Program-made: the position numbers and the translations under genes | Notes under the pieces: generated by a model | Told to the model about the DNA's origin: nothing | Seen by the model: only the letters and a program-made list of their open reading frames with translations | The model's database searches: none | Shown: in pieces, positions 54,490 through 62,915 of the stretch | Position numbering within the stretch: the stretch's first letter is position 1 | How the letters are laid out: each line of letters opens with the position of its first letter | Origin: an uncultured Rothia sp. | GTDB taxonomy: Bacteria; Actinomycetota; Actinomycetes; Actinomycetales; Micrococcaceae | Length of the DNA: 64,000 nucleotides | Assembly: GCA_946221065.1 (NCBI GenBank) | Contig: CAMIIO010000009.1 | Location: 48,136-112,135 of the forward strand | Reading direction: 5' to 3'

Positions 54490-54554
54490 AATTCATCGTT
54501 TCGGCGCGATTACCATGGCGGTCTACCGCACAGATTTCGTCCAAAGGAGCTCGG

Positions 54555-55763
54555 ATGTCTACCCCAGAAGCATTTTTAATCGGCGGCTCACGCACACCAG
54601 TTGGGCGGTACGGCGGGGCTCTTTCCTCGGTTCGTCCGGACGACCTCGCGGCGCTGTGTATCAAGGACGTCATCGAAAAGAGCGGCCTAGACCCCGCCGT
54701 CGTCGATGAAGTTATCTTGGGCAACGCCAACGGTGCCGGCGAAGAAAACCGCAACGTGGCACGCATGGCGTGGCTCCTCAACGGCTATCCAGATACCGTT
54801 CCCGGCATTACCGTCAACCGTCTCTGCGCCTCGGGGATGTCCGCAATTCACATGGCGGCACACATGATTAAAGCGGGTGCGGCAGACATTGTGATTGCCG
54901 GTGGTGTGGAGTCGATGTCCCGCGCGCCCTGGGTGATGGAAAAGCCCACCACAGCCTTCGCTAAACCGAGAGAGGTTTGTGACACCTCCATCGGCTGGCG
55001 CTTTGTGAACCCCATCTTCGCCCAGCGAGAGAAGTTCACCTACTCCATGCCGGAAACCGCCGAAGAAGTTGCGCGCCTAGACGGCATCACCCGCGAAGAG
55101 GCAGATGCCTTTGCCGTGCGCTCCCACGAGCTCGCCATCGCCGCCATCGAAGCGGGAAAGTTTAAAGACGAGATCGTTCCCGTAACTATTACCGACCGTA
55201 AGGGTAACACCACCGTTGTAGATACCGACGAAGGCCCCCGTCCCGGCACTACCGCTGAGGTGCTTGCCAAGCTACGCCCCGTCGTCGACGGTGGAGAAGT
55301 AGTTACCGCGGGTAATTCGTCATCGCTGAACGACGGCGCTTCGGCACTTATTGTTGCCTCGGAAGCAGCTATTAAGAAGTACGGTTTGACCCCGCGCGCA
55401 CGCTTTGTGGATGGCGCCACCGCGGGTCTTGCCCCCGAAATTATGGGGCTTGGCCCGGTTCCTGCCACCGAGAAGGTGTTGGAACGGACCGGCTGGAGAA
55501 TAGACCAGATTGGTGCGGTGGAGCTCAACGAGGCGTTCGCTACGCAGTCTTTGGCGTCCATGCGTCGGCTGGGAATCAACCCGGATATTGTGAATAGTGA
55601 CGGCGGCGCGATCGCGCTCGGACACCCGCTCGGCTTCTCCGGCTCGCGTATTCTGATTACCCTGCTGGGCAGAATGGAACGAGAAAACGTGAATCGGGGT
55701 CTTGCCACCATGTGTATTGGCGTGGGGCAGGGCGCGGCAACCTTAGTGGAGCGTGTGAAATGA
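54555..55763 (+). CDS. Acyl-CoA thiolase (acetyl-CoA acetyltransferase family), PaaJ-like
   Basis: 402 residues. Nucleophile Cys91 in VNRLCASGMSAIHM, catalytic His in GGAIALGHPLGFSGSRI and the second Cys in ATMCIGVGQGAATL. It cleaves 3-oxoacyl-CoA with CoA; in the phenylacetate pathway this is 3-oxoadipyl-CoA or the dehydrosuberyl form (PaaJ). AAGGAG precedes the ATG. Its stop overlaps the next start (ATGA). Confidence 0.9.
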   Translation: MSTPEAFLIGGSRTPVGRYGGALSSVRPDDLAALCIKDVIEKSGLDPAVVDEVILGNANGAGEENRNVARMAWLLNGYPDTVPGITVNRLCASGMSAIHMAAHMIKAGAADIVIAGGVESMSRAPWVMEKPTTAFAKPREVCDTSIGWRFVNPIFAQREKFTYSMPETAEEVARLDGITREEADAFAVRSHELAIAAIEAGKFKDEIVPVTITDRKGNTTVVDTDEGPRPGTTAEVLAKLRPVVDGGEVVTAGNSSSLNDGASALIVASEAAIKKYGLTPRARFVDGATAGLAPEIMGLGPVPATEKVLERTGWRIDQIGAVELNEAFATQSLASMRRLGINPDIVNSDGGAIALGHPLGFSGSRILITLLGRMERENVNRGLATMCIGVGQGAATLVERVK

Positions 55764-56527
55764 GTTTTTCCGCAGAGCACTTCACCGCACTAAGCATTGA
55801 AGAGTCCGAAGACCGCGTACTGGCGCGCATGAACCGCCCGGAGGTGCGCAACGTCATTGATTCCACCATGGTTGCCGAGCTCCACGAGCTGTGCGCATAC
55901 CTGGAACGAACTCCAAAGATTCTCATTTTGACCGGCTGTGAAGTGAACGGTCGCGGGATTTTTGCTTCGGGCGCGGATATTGCGCAGTTGCGGGAACGAC
56001 GCCGCGACGACGCCCTCGCCGGCATTAATTCACAGATTTTCAACCGGATTCACAACCTGCCCCTGCCGGTTATTGCCGCTATTGATGGCTACGCCCTCGG
56101 TGGTGGCGCGGAACTTGCCTACGCCGCAGATTTTCGCATTGGAACTCCGTGGATCAAGATGGGTCAGCCCGAAACCGGACTGGGTATTATTGCCGCCGCC
56201 GGCGCGCTGTGGCGACTCAAAGAACTGGTGGGTGAGCCGGTTGCCCTGGAAATCCTCATGGCAGGGCGAATCCTCAACGCGGAAGAAGCCCTGGAGCTGC
56301 ACCTTCTCACCGAGATTCACGAACCGGCAGACTTGCTCGACGCCGCGAACGCCCTGGCAGATCGCATAGGCACGCAGGACCCGCTAGCGATTCGCATTAC
56401 CAAGCGCGTATTTTCCGCCCCACCCAGCGCCCACCCGCACATTGACGAGTTAGCGCAGGCGATTCTCTTCGAGTCCGACGCAAAATTTGACCGTATGCAA
56501 GCATTCTTGGATCGCAAGAAGGAATAG
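55760..56527 (+). CDS. Enoyl-CoA hydratase/isomerase, PaaF/PaaG-like
   Basis: 255 residues, crotonase fold. The oxyanion hole region is FASGADIAQL, then AIDGYALGGGAELAYAADFRI; the catalytic Glu lies in GQPETGLGII. It is translated from an ATG that overlaps the thiolase stop. Hydrates or isomerises ring-opened CoA esters. PaaF versus PaaG cannot be settled here, and only one such gene is in the window. Confidence 0.9.
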   Translation: MSFSAEHFTALSIEESEDRVLARMNRPEVRNVIDSTMVAELHELCAYLERTPKILILTGCEVNGRGIFASGADIAQLRERRRDDALAGINSQIFNRIHNLPLPVIAAIDGYALGGGAELAYAADFRIGTPWIKMGQPETGLGIIAAAGALWRLKELVGEPVALEILMAGRILNAEEALELHLLTEIHEPADLLDAANALADRIGTQDPLAIRITKRVFSAPPSAHPHIDELAQAILFESDAKFDRMQAFLDRKKE

Positions 56528-56536
56528 GAGTTCCCC

Positions 56537-57397
56537 ATGACCGAATCAACAATCCTCCCCGCCCGCGTCGGTGTGCTTGGCGGCGGACGCATGGGCGCCG
56601 GCATCGCGCACGCCTTCCTTATTTCCGGTTCGCGTGTGACGGTGGTGGAACGCGATGCGCCCTCGGCGGCTTCTGCCCGCGAGCGCGTGGAGTCTGACCT
56701 CGCCAAGTCTCTAGAGCGTGGCAAGATTGACGGCAATTTGGATGTGTGGACGCAGAATTTTAGCGTCTCTACCAGTTACTCGGATTTTTCCGAGTGCGCG
56801 CTGGTGGTTGAGGCTGTTCCCGAGAATTGGGATTTGAAGGTGGATGCGTTGACCGCTGTTGAGGAGGAGCTGGGCGAGGGCGCCTGGTTGGCTTCTAATA
56901 CGTCGTCGCTGTCTATTGATGGGTTGGCGGAGAAGCTTTCTCGTCCCGAGCGTTTTTGTGGTTTGCACTTTTTTAATCCCGTTCCGGCGTCGAAGCTGGT
57001 GGAGGTGGTGCAGTCTCAGCACACCAGCGATGAACTACGCGAGTTGGCTCCGCGCTGGGTTGAGGGTTTGGGTAAGATGCCGGTGGTTGTCAATGATGCG
57101 CCCGGTTTTGCGTCCTCGCGTTTGGGTGTGGCGATTGCGTTGGAGGCGATTCGCATGGTGGAGGAGGGCGTGGCTTCTCCGCAGGATATTGATAACGCAA
57201 TGGTGTTGGGTTATAAGTTCCCGATAGGTCCGCTGGCGCTGACCGATGTGGTGGGCTTGGATGTGCGCTTGGGTATTGCCGAGTATTTGGAGTCGCAGTT
57301 GGGTGAGCGTTTTGCCCCTCCGCAATTGATGCGGGATATGGTGGCTCGCGGTGAGTTGGGGCGTAAGAGTGGCAAGGGTTTTTACGACTATTCTTAG
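56537..57397 (+). CDS. 3-hydroxyacyl-CoA dehydrogenase, PaaH-like
   Basis: 286 residues. NAD-binding VGVLGGGRMGAGIAHAF, then LASNTSSLSI, catalytic His in GLHFFNPVPASKLVEVV and the C-terminal domain with VNDAPGFASSRL. It oxidises 3-hydroxyadipyl-CoA or other 3-hydroxyacyl-CoAs. AGGAG lies upstream of the ATG, nine bases after the hydratase stop. Synonymous codons shift toward G/T-ending in its second half, unlike the preceding genes. It is followed by family A copy 6. Confidence 0.92.
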   Translation: MTESTILPARVGVLGGGRMGAGIAHAFLISGSRVTVVERDAPSAASARERVESDLAKSLERGKIDGNLDVWTQNFSVSTSYSDFSECALVVEAVPENWDLKVDALTAVEEELGEGAWLASNTSSLSIDGLAEKLSRPERFCGLHFFNPVPASKLVEVVQSQHTSDELRELAPRWVEGLGKMPVVVNDAPGFASSRLGVAIALEAIRMVEEGVASPQDIDNAMVLGYKFPIGPLALTDVVGLDVRLGIAEYLESQLGERFAPPQLMRDMVARGELGRKSGKGFYDYS

Positions 57398-57405
57398 ATG
57401 ATTTA

Positions 57406-57477
57406 GGTGATGGTGTGCGGTAGCGATGTTTGTAGTTCGCTACCGCACCACAAACATCGCTAACAGACACCATCACT
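57406..57477. repeat. 72-bp palindromic repeat, family A copy 6
   Basis: Lies between the convergent hydroxyacyl-CoA dehydrogenase and M20 genes, 8-9 bases from each stop codon: a textbook bidirectional terminator position. Confidence 0.92.
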
Positions 57478-57484
57478 CGACGGT

Positions 57485-58714
57485 TTAGTGAACAAGCCGT
57501 CCCAGGGCGAGGTCGGCAAGAATTTGGGCGCAGTCCTTGATGGATGCGCTGTCGTAAATAGCGCCCGGCGCGTGGTTAAAGGGCACGCTGTTGTGGTCCA
57601 TGCCTTCGGGTACGGCGGAAACAAAAACGAACACGCCGGGAATTTTTTGGAGCACCTTGGAGAAGTCCTCGGCGGCTCCTACCGGGTATTCCAGTTCGCT
57701 CCAGCGGTGAGGGAAGCGCTGGGCGATTAGGCTGGAGGCGTACCGGTACTCGTCCGGGTCGTTGTAGGTTACGGGGTATAGCTCTTCAATATCAATTACG
57801 CATTCGACACCGTGTGCCTGCGCAATGCCGTTGAAGGTTCGGCTGAGGTGGTGGAGCAGGCGTGCGCGGATGGGTGCGCTGAAGGTGCGGACGGTAAATT
57901 CGGCAGTGGCGGTTTCGGCAATCACGTTCGCCGCGTTGCCGGCGCTAAGTTTGCCGCAGCTCACTACCACGGGGTCAAAGATGTTAAATTCTCGGGAGAT
58001 GAGCACCTGACTCTGGGTAATCATCTCGGCGATGGCGGGGATGGGGTCTACCGAGAGGTGCGGGGCGGAGCCGTGCCCGCCTTTGCCTTTGACAGTAAGG
58101 GTAATGATGTCTGAGGATGCCATGAGCGGGCCGGGACGGGCGGTAATAGATTTCGCCGGGTAGTTTGCCGACCATACGTGAAGCGAGTAGGCGTGATCCG
58201 GAAGTCTGCCGTCAATTTCTAGCAGTCCTTCGTCCATGAGGTGTTGGGCGCCGTTATCGCCCTCTTCTCCCGGTTGCAGGAAGAATACGACGTCGCCGGC
58301 GAGCTGGTCTTTGACCTCCACTAGGGCGCGGGCGGCACCAACGGCTGCGGTCATGTGCATATCGTGCCCGCAACCGTGCATGTTGCCGTTAGTGGATGCC
58401 CAGGAGAGGTGGGTGTCTTCTGTAACGGGTAGCCCGTCCATATCCGCGCGCAATAGCACGAGCGGGCGATGCCCCTCGGTTTCGATGCCGCCACGCAGTA
58501 GCGCGGTGAACCCGCTGGTGTTCTGGGCATCACGGATTTCTAGCCCGAGCGTTTCAAAGTGGCTACGGAGCAGGGTGTTGGTTTGGGGTAGATCCAGCCC
58601 GGTTTCGGGGATTTGGTGAAGCTCCACGCGCAGGTCGATTAGTTCGGGTTCGATGGTTGCGATGGTCTTTTTGACTCGATCAAAAATACTGTGGCCGGGT
58701 TGTTCGGCAGTCAT
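57485..58714 (-). CDS. M20 family amidohydrolase (hippurate/IAA-amide hydrolase-like)
   Basis: 409 residues, two-metal peptidase fold: LRVELHQIPETGLDLPQT, LRADMDGLPVTEDT, MHGCGHDMHMTAAVGAARAL (metal ligands), LQPGEEGDNGAQHLMDEG (Glu) and a dimerisation domain around residues 190-300. Such enzymes release amino acids from N-acyl or N-aroyl conjugates. Because it sits between two phenylacetate-pathway units, it might liberate an aromatic acid from a conjugate; this is inference. The ATG is at 58714. Confidence 0.9.
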   Translation of the reverse strand: MTAEQPGHSIFDRVKKTIATIEPELIDLRVELHQIPETGLDLPQTNTLLRSHFETLGLEIRDAQNTSGFTALLRGGIETEGHRPLVLLRADMDGLPVTEDTHLSWASTNGNMHGCGHDMHMTAAVGAARALVEVKDQLAGDVVFFLQPGEEGDNGAQHLMDEGLLEIDGRLPDHAYSLHVWSANYPAKSITARPGPLMASSDIITLTVKGKGGHGSAPHLSVDPIPAIAEMITQSQVLISREFNIFDPVVVSCGKLSAGNAANVIAETATAEFTVRTFSAPIRARLLHHLSRTFNGIAQAHGVECVIDIEELYPVTYNDPDEYRYASSLIAQRFPHRWSELEYPVGAAEDFSKVLQKIPGVFVFVSAVPEGMDHNSVPFNHAPGAIYDSASIKDCAQILADLALGRLVH

Positions 58715-58831
58715 TTCTCACTCTTTCATCGTTGAAAATAGTAGGGTGGCTCTGAGTGTGAGAGTACCGCACTACCGGGCTGCGCGCAGTGTGTTACATC
58801 GCTTATTAAGCCTGCTGAGTGGTTGGGTAGC

Positions 58832-59260
58832 TTATTTTTTGCTCCTAATGAAGTTGGTAATGCGCAGGGTGCAGAGCCGTGCGCCGTCGTCATTGTGGGT
58901 AATGATTACCTCGTGGGTAGTGAGCGAGCCGCCTAGGTGAATGGCGGTTGCGGTGGCTGTAACGGCACCTTCGCGGGAAGATTTGTGGTGCGTGGCGTTC
59001 ACGTCCACTCCTACCGCTACCTTGCCCATGGAGGAAGCGTGAATCACTGCCGACCAGGAGCCAACTGCCTCCCCCAGTGCCAGCATTGCCCCGCCGTGTA
59101 GCAGTCCGAGCGATTGACGGTTTCCGGCAACGGGCATGGTAGCTACCACGCGCTCAGCGGATTCTTCCAGCACTTTCACCCCTAGCTTTTCATCTAATTC
59201 ACCGAGCGTGATTTTCCAGAGTTCGTGCTGATTCTCTTGGGGGTTTTCTGAGGTAGTCAT
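58832..59260 (-). CDS. paaI: PaaI-type hotdog thioesterase
   Basis: 142 residues, 4HBT/PaaI fold: AGNRQSLGLLHGGAMLALGEAVGSW is the PaaI signature with the catalytic Asn/Gly/Glu region, then VGVDVNATHHKSSREG. It hydrolyses stalled aryl- or ring-opened CoA thioesters and frees CoA. It diverges from paaZ, with the PaaR-like operator between them. Confidence 0.9.
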   Translation of the reverse strand: MTTSENPQENQHELWKITLGELDEKLGVKVLEESAERVVATMPVAGNRQSLGLLHGGAMLALGEAVGSWSAVIHASSMGKVAVGVDVNATHHKSSREGAVTATATAIHLGGSLTTHEVIITHNDDGARLCTLRITNFIRSKK

Positions 59261-59326
59261 GGTGTTCCCCTTCGTTTGTTTAGTGCGGGCGCGAGTGCGT
59301 CGGCTTGCTTTTATCCTTCAGAAGAT

Positions 59327-59370
59327 TTGTGATGTGCGTTATAGTTTACTAATAACTGAACGAGCGGTCT
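59327..59370 (+). promoter_or_regulatory. paaZ promoter and PaaR-like operator
   Basis: TTGTGA (59327-59332), 17 bases, TAATAA (59350-59355), immediately followed by ACTGAACGAGCGGTCT (59355-59370). The operator matches the site before the thiolase operon at 11 of 16 bases or better, with ACTGAAC and CGGTC identical. In the divergent gap it may control paaI as well. Confidence 0.68.
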
Positions 59371-59466
59371 AATATTCCGACGCCGCCCCGCGCCAATACG
59401 CCTTAAGGCAAACCCGCACCGACGTCGCCAAACCCACCGCCACAGAGCCAACACGAAAGGACACCC

Positions 59467-61536
59467 ATGCCAGCCAACACACCGCGCCTCGTCCCCAGCT
59501 TCATCAAAGGCTCCTGGTGGGAACCCACCAACCCCACACGCACCACGGAAATCCAAGACACCTCCACCGGCGAAGTCATCTTCACCGCAAGCACCGAAGG
59601 CATCGACACCACTGGCGCCATCGACTACGCCCGCGTCGTGGGCCAAAAGAACCTCGGCAAACTCACCATCCACGAACGCGCCCTCAAAATCAAAGAACTC
59701 GCACTCTACCTCAGCGAACATAAACAGGAACTCTACGACATTTCCTTCGCCACCGGCGCCACCCATCGCGACCACTACATCGACGTCGACGGCGGCATCG
59801 GCACCCTCTTCACTTTCTCCTCCAAGGGACGCCGCGAGCTACCTAATTCCAACGTCATCATTGACGGCGCGCCCGAACCGCTCTCCAAGGACGGTAGCTT
59901 TGTCGGCGAACACATCTACACCCGTTTACCCGGCGTCGCCGTAGAAATTAATGCGTTCAACTTCCCCATCTGGGGAATGCTCGAAAAATTCGCCCCGGCG
60001 TTTATTGCGGGTATGCCCACCATCGTCAAGCCCGCCACCGCCACCGGCTACGTAACCGCGGCGTGCGTGCGGTTCATGGTGGAATCCGGCGTGCTACCCG
60101 ATGGCGCTATTCAGTTGATTTCCGGTTCTGCGCGCAACCTGCTGGACTACCTGGACTACCGGGACCACGTTGCCTTCACCGGCTCCGCAGACACCGCGCT
60201 CACCCTGCGCTCGCACCCCAGCGTGCAACAAAAAGGCGTGCATTTCACCGCGGAAACGGACTCGCTCAACGCCGCGATTCTGGGACCGGATGTGCAACCC
60301 GACTCCCCCGAATTTGATGCCTTTATCAAATCTGCTTTTGTGGAGATGACCGCGAAGGCTGGTCAGAAATGTACCGCGATCCGCCGCATTATCGTGCCCA
60401 AGGACATGTCCGACGCCGTCATTCAGGCGCTCTCCGCGAAGGTGAGCGAGCGCGTTAAGATGGGTGATCCGCGCGAGGAGGACACCACCACCGGTGCGCT
60501 GGCGTCCTTTGAGCAGAAGGGGGAGGTTTCCTCCTCCGTGCAGAAGCTCGTGGACGCCGGTGGTGAGATTGCGTTCCAGGGTGAGGCACCGAGCGAGGGC
60601 GCGTTCTACCCCGTAACCCTACTGAAATTTACCGACGCTCGTAATCGGGCGGTTCACTCGGTGGAGGCTTTCGGCCCGGTCAGTTCGGTGATTGAGTATG
60701 AGGATATTCAGGACGCCATTGAGCTTGCCGCGCTGGGTGAAGGTTCGCTGGTTGCCACGGTCTGCACCAATGACCGCGAGGTGGCTCAGCAGGTAGTGCT
60801 CGGGATAGCTCCCCATCACGGGCGAGTACTGGTGCTCAACCGTGAGGACGCAAAGACGTCCACCGGGCACGGCTCGCCCCTCCCCCACCTTATTCACGGT
60901 GGTCCCGGGCGCGCGGGCGGTGGCGAAGAGCTCGGCGGCGTGCGCGGTATCAAGCATTATATGCAACGCACCGCCATTCAGGGCTCGCCCAATATGCTCA
61001 CCGCTATTACCGGCGTCTGGCATTCCGGCGCGGACGCAAACACCGTAACCCGCGAGTCGGTAGATGATGGTTCGGGCATCCATCCGTTCCGTAAGTCCCT
61101 GGCAGAACTGAGGGTTGGGGACCAGTTCGCTTCCCCGTTACGCAAGGTGAGCCTGGAGGACATCACCGCGTTTGCCGATAGCACCGGGGATCAGTTCTAT
61201 GCGCACACTGACGAGGAGGCTGCGGCGGCTAACCCGTTCTTCCCGCGTCGTGTGGCGCACGGCTACTTGCTGGTTTCTTGGGCCGCCGGCCTGTTCGTCG
61301 ACGCCGCGCCCGGCCCGGTGTTGGCAAACTATGGTTTGGAGAATCTGCGGTTTATTACGCCCGTGACTTATGATGATTCGATCCGTGTGACCCTCACCGC
61401 CAAGAAGATTACCCCGCGAGTGACCGACGATTACGGCGAGGTAGCGTGGGACGCCGTACTACATAACCAGAATGACGAGATTGTGGCAACCTACGACGTA
61501 CTGACCCTTGTAGAGAAGAAACAGACTAAGAAGTAG
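59467..61536 (+). CDS. paaZ: Oxepin-CoA hydrolase / 3-oxo-5,6-dehydrosuberyl-CoA semialdehyde dehydrogenase
   Basis: 689 residues, bifunctional. An N-terminal aldehyde dehydrogenase domain (to about residue 520) has AINAFNFPIWGMLEKFAPAF-like cofactor block and nucleophile Cys in KAGQKCTAIRRI. A C-terminal MaoC-type hotdog hydratase contains STGDQFYAHTDEEAAAANPF and ending in RFITPV. It opens the oxepin ring of the phenylacetyl-CoA epoxide product and oxidises the aldehyde. AAAGGA precedes the ATG. Epoxidase genes paaABCDE are not in the window. Confidence 0.95.
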   Translation: MPANTPRLVPSFIKGSWWEPTNPTRTTEIQDTSTGEVIFTASTEGIDTTGAIDYARVVGQKNLGKLTIHERALKIKELALYLSEHKQELYDISFATGATHRDHYIDVDGGIGTLFTFSSKGRRELPNSNVIIDGAPEPLSKDGSFVGEHIYTRLPGVAVEINAFNFPIWGMLEKFAPAFIAGMPTIVKPATATGYVTAACVRFMVESGVLPDGAIQLISGSARNLLDYLDYRDHVAFTGSADTALTLRSHPSVQQKGVHFTAETDSLNAAILGPDVQPDSPEFDAFIKSAFVEMTAKAGQKCTAIRRIIVPKDMSDAVIQALSAKVSERVKMGDPREEDTTTGALASFEQKGEVSSSVQKLVDAGGEIAFQGEAPSEGAFYPVTLLKFTDARNRAVHSVEAFGPVSSVIEYEDIQDAIELAALGEGSLVATVCTNDREVAQQVVLGIAPHHGRVLVLNREDAKTSTGHGSPLPHLIHGGPGRAGGGEELGGVRGIKHYMQRTAIQGSPNMLTAITGVWHSGADANTVTRESVDDGSGIHPFRKSLAELRVGDQFASPLRKVSLEDITAFADSTGDQFYAHTDEEAAAANPFFPRRVAHGYLLVSWAAGLFVDAAPGPVLANYGLENLRFITPVTYDDSIRVTLTAKKITPRVTDDYGEVAWDAVLHNQNDEIVATYDVLTLVEKKQTKK

Positions 61537-61582
61537 GCTGGCCAGGCGGGATATTGCCCGCAAGTGACATCCTCTTATAAAA

Positions 61583-61641
61583 GATGACCGGCAGTGTTGC
61601 CAGACCTCCCAGGACGGTCTTGGCAACGCAGGCTGGTCATC
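61583..61641. repeat. 59-bp palindrome, family D copy 1
   Basis: Ends GATGACC / GGTCATC, inner arms GTTGCCA-GACC / GGTC-TTGGCAAC. It supplies the TGA stop of the minus-strand gene at 61637 and terminates paaZ from the other side. The same family forms the palindromic half of the repeats at 7061 and 7705. Confidence 0.9.
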
Positions 61642-62275
61642 CCTTCTTTAAAATCCTCTCAAGAAAAGAAGCTTGAGAAATAATTTGACCAGTAGTTTCA
61701 CCAATCTGACTCAAAGCTTGAGCATGTCTCTTCTCAGTAAAATCCGCTGTCCCGTCAGAAACCACAAAGCATTCAATATCCCTTGCTAATGCGTCAAAAC
61801 TAGTAGCCAAGATTCCTCCTCCCGTAAAAACTCCAAGAATTACTAGTTGGTCCTTTCCCGCTCTCCTCATCTCTATCTCAAGATCGGTCCCATAAAATGC
61901 GCTGAGCGACCGTTTACGCATACATGGAACTTCTGGCTCAGAAAGACCGTCAATAATCCTTTCTTCTGATTCTTCTAACGTAGGACCTTTGCCCCAGAGT
62001 CGAGCCCCCAGCCCGCGCTGGTACAACTGATATGCGGGTCGTGGGGCAGAAGTTATCAATGGAATACTGGCTTCTCGTGAACAAGTAATCAGTCTTCCAC
62101 AAGACTGCTCCAACTCAGCAACTAAGCTTTGGGGAAGAACTTTAAGGTAGTACGGCAAAAAATCATGAATAAGGACAGCGCATCGAGCAGAATCAACTTC
62201 CCAGCCGATTCCCCAATCATTACCAGAAAATTGACTCATGGAGTACGGCTGTACGTCAGAAGGAAAAGTGACCAT
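61637..62275 (-). CDS. Isochorismatase-family hydrolase, PhzD-like
   Basis: 212 residues. The N-terminal CAVLIHDFLPYYLK carries the family Asp, and RKRSLSAFYGTDLE the catalytic Lys. The Cys of cysteine hydrolases is replaced in GVFTGGGILATSFDA, as in PhzD/EntB-type isochorismatases that cleave vinyl ethers without Cys. Likely substrate is isochorismate or ADIC. The ATG at 62275 (GGAG upstream) is used; an ATG 12 codons later is possible. Its stop lies in a palindromic repeat. It is followed upstream by a DUF6191-like gene. Confidence 0.82.
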   Translation of the reverse strand: MVTFPSDVQPYSMSQFSGNDWGIGWEVDSARCAVLIHDFLPYYLKVLPQSLVAELEQSCGRLITCSREASIPLITSAPRPAYQLYQRGLGARLWGKGPTLEESEERIIDGLSEPEVPCMRKRSLSAFYGTDLEIEMRRAGKDQLVILGVFTGGGILATSFDALARDIECFVVSDGTADFTEKRHAQALSQIGETTGQIISQASFLERILKKG

Positions 62276-62304
62276 ACACTATCACTCCGTATAGGTTTAT
62301 TTAT

Positions 62305-62550
62305 CTAACTATCGTGCCGGTCGTTGTTATTGATTTCTACGCTCATCTTACGTTCGCTCTCAAGATACTGCACCGTCTCTTGGGCTCCAGGGTTAAGAAA
62401 ACTTCCCATATTCATCATGGCAGTATTTCCACCCGAGGCTTTACGCTTGCGATAATAAATCCAACCTCGACGCTCACACCGCAAAAGAGCCCTATCCAAG
62501 ATAAAGGCAGAAGGAATCAGCAGTAAGATTGCCCAAAGCTCCACGGTCAC
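62305..62550 (-). CDS. DUF6191-like small membrane protein
   Basis: 81 residues. One N-terminal hydrophobic helix (LWAILLLIPSAFILDRALL) is followed by a basic stretch and a short acidic tail. The residue pattern resembles DUF6191 proteins of actinobacteria. Function unknown. It lies 29 bases upstream of the PhzD-like gene on the same strand, so a shared transcript is likely. Confidence 0.6.
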   Translation of the reverse strand: MTVELWAILLLIPSAFILDRALLRCERRGWIYYRKRKASGGNTAMMNMGSFLNPGAQETVQYLESERKMSVEINNNDRHDS

Positions 62551-62752
62551 TCTCCAAAGAATTAGAAAAACTCAACTCACATAATTGTTCCAAACAGATA
62601 CTCACCCATGTTTTCACCCACATCCTCTACGGTAGCAACTTCGTTTCCCAAAGCCTACCCAGATTCGTTGAATTTACCGTGTTTTATCAAAGACAGCCCT
62701 GCTTGTTGTACAGACTCAATCTCAACGTCGAGTGACCGTCCCCTTGCGAAAG

Positions 62753-62809
62753 GTGACCGGCAGTGTTGCCAGGTTTCCCCGGATGGTCCTGGTAACGCAG
62801 GGTTGAGCC
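62753..62809. repeat. ~57-bp palindrome, family D copy 2
   Basis: Shares GTGACCGGCAGTGTTGCCAG with copy 1 but its right arm is degraded. With copy 1 it brackets the PhzD-like and DUF6191-like genes. Confidence 0.85.
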
Positions 62810-62847
62810 GTTTACAGAGTGCGTCCCTACCTCGTCAGAAAATAGGA

Positions 62848-62884
62848 AGGCGCCCGGTACAACGCACGTTGCACCGGGCGCCTT
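62848..62884 (-). terminator. Intrinsic terminator of the SDR gene
   Basis: Stem AAGGCGCCCGGT.CAAC and its complement (one mismatch) with a short loop, 32 bases past the minus-strand stop; GC-rich with TT afterwards. Confidence 0.8.
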
Positions 62885-62915
62885 CGCAGTCTTATAGCTT
62901 CACAGCCAACAGGAC

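Larger units (their letters stand above)
62551..62915. other. Gap with family D repeat and a terminator
   Basis: Contains the upstream region of the small membrane protein, the repeat at 62753-62809 and the hairpin at 62848-62884. The overlapping plus-strand frames (62529-62735, 62608-62958) lack ribosome sites and family resemblance; a decayed gene remnant is possible but not shown. Confidence 0.5.

Noticed and set aside
57485..58714. M20 enzyme as the N-carbamoylglutamate hydrolase of the ergothioneine route
   Set aside because: Motifs fit hippurate/IAA-amide hydrolases, not carbamoyl amidases, and it is 14 kb away in another context.
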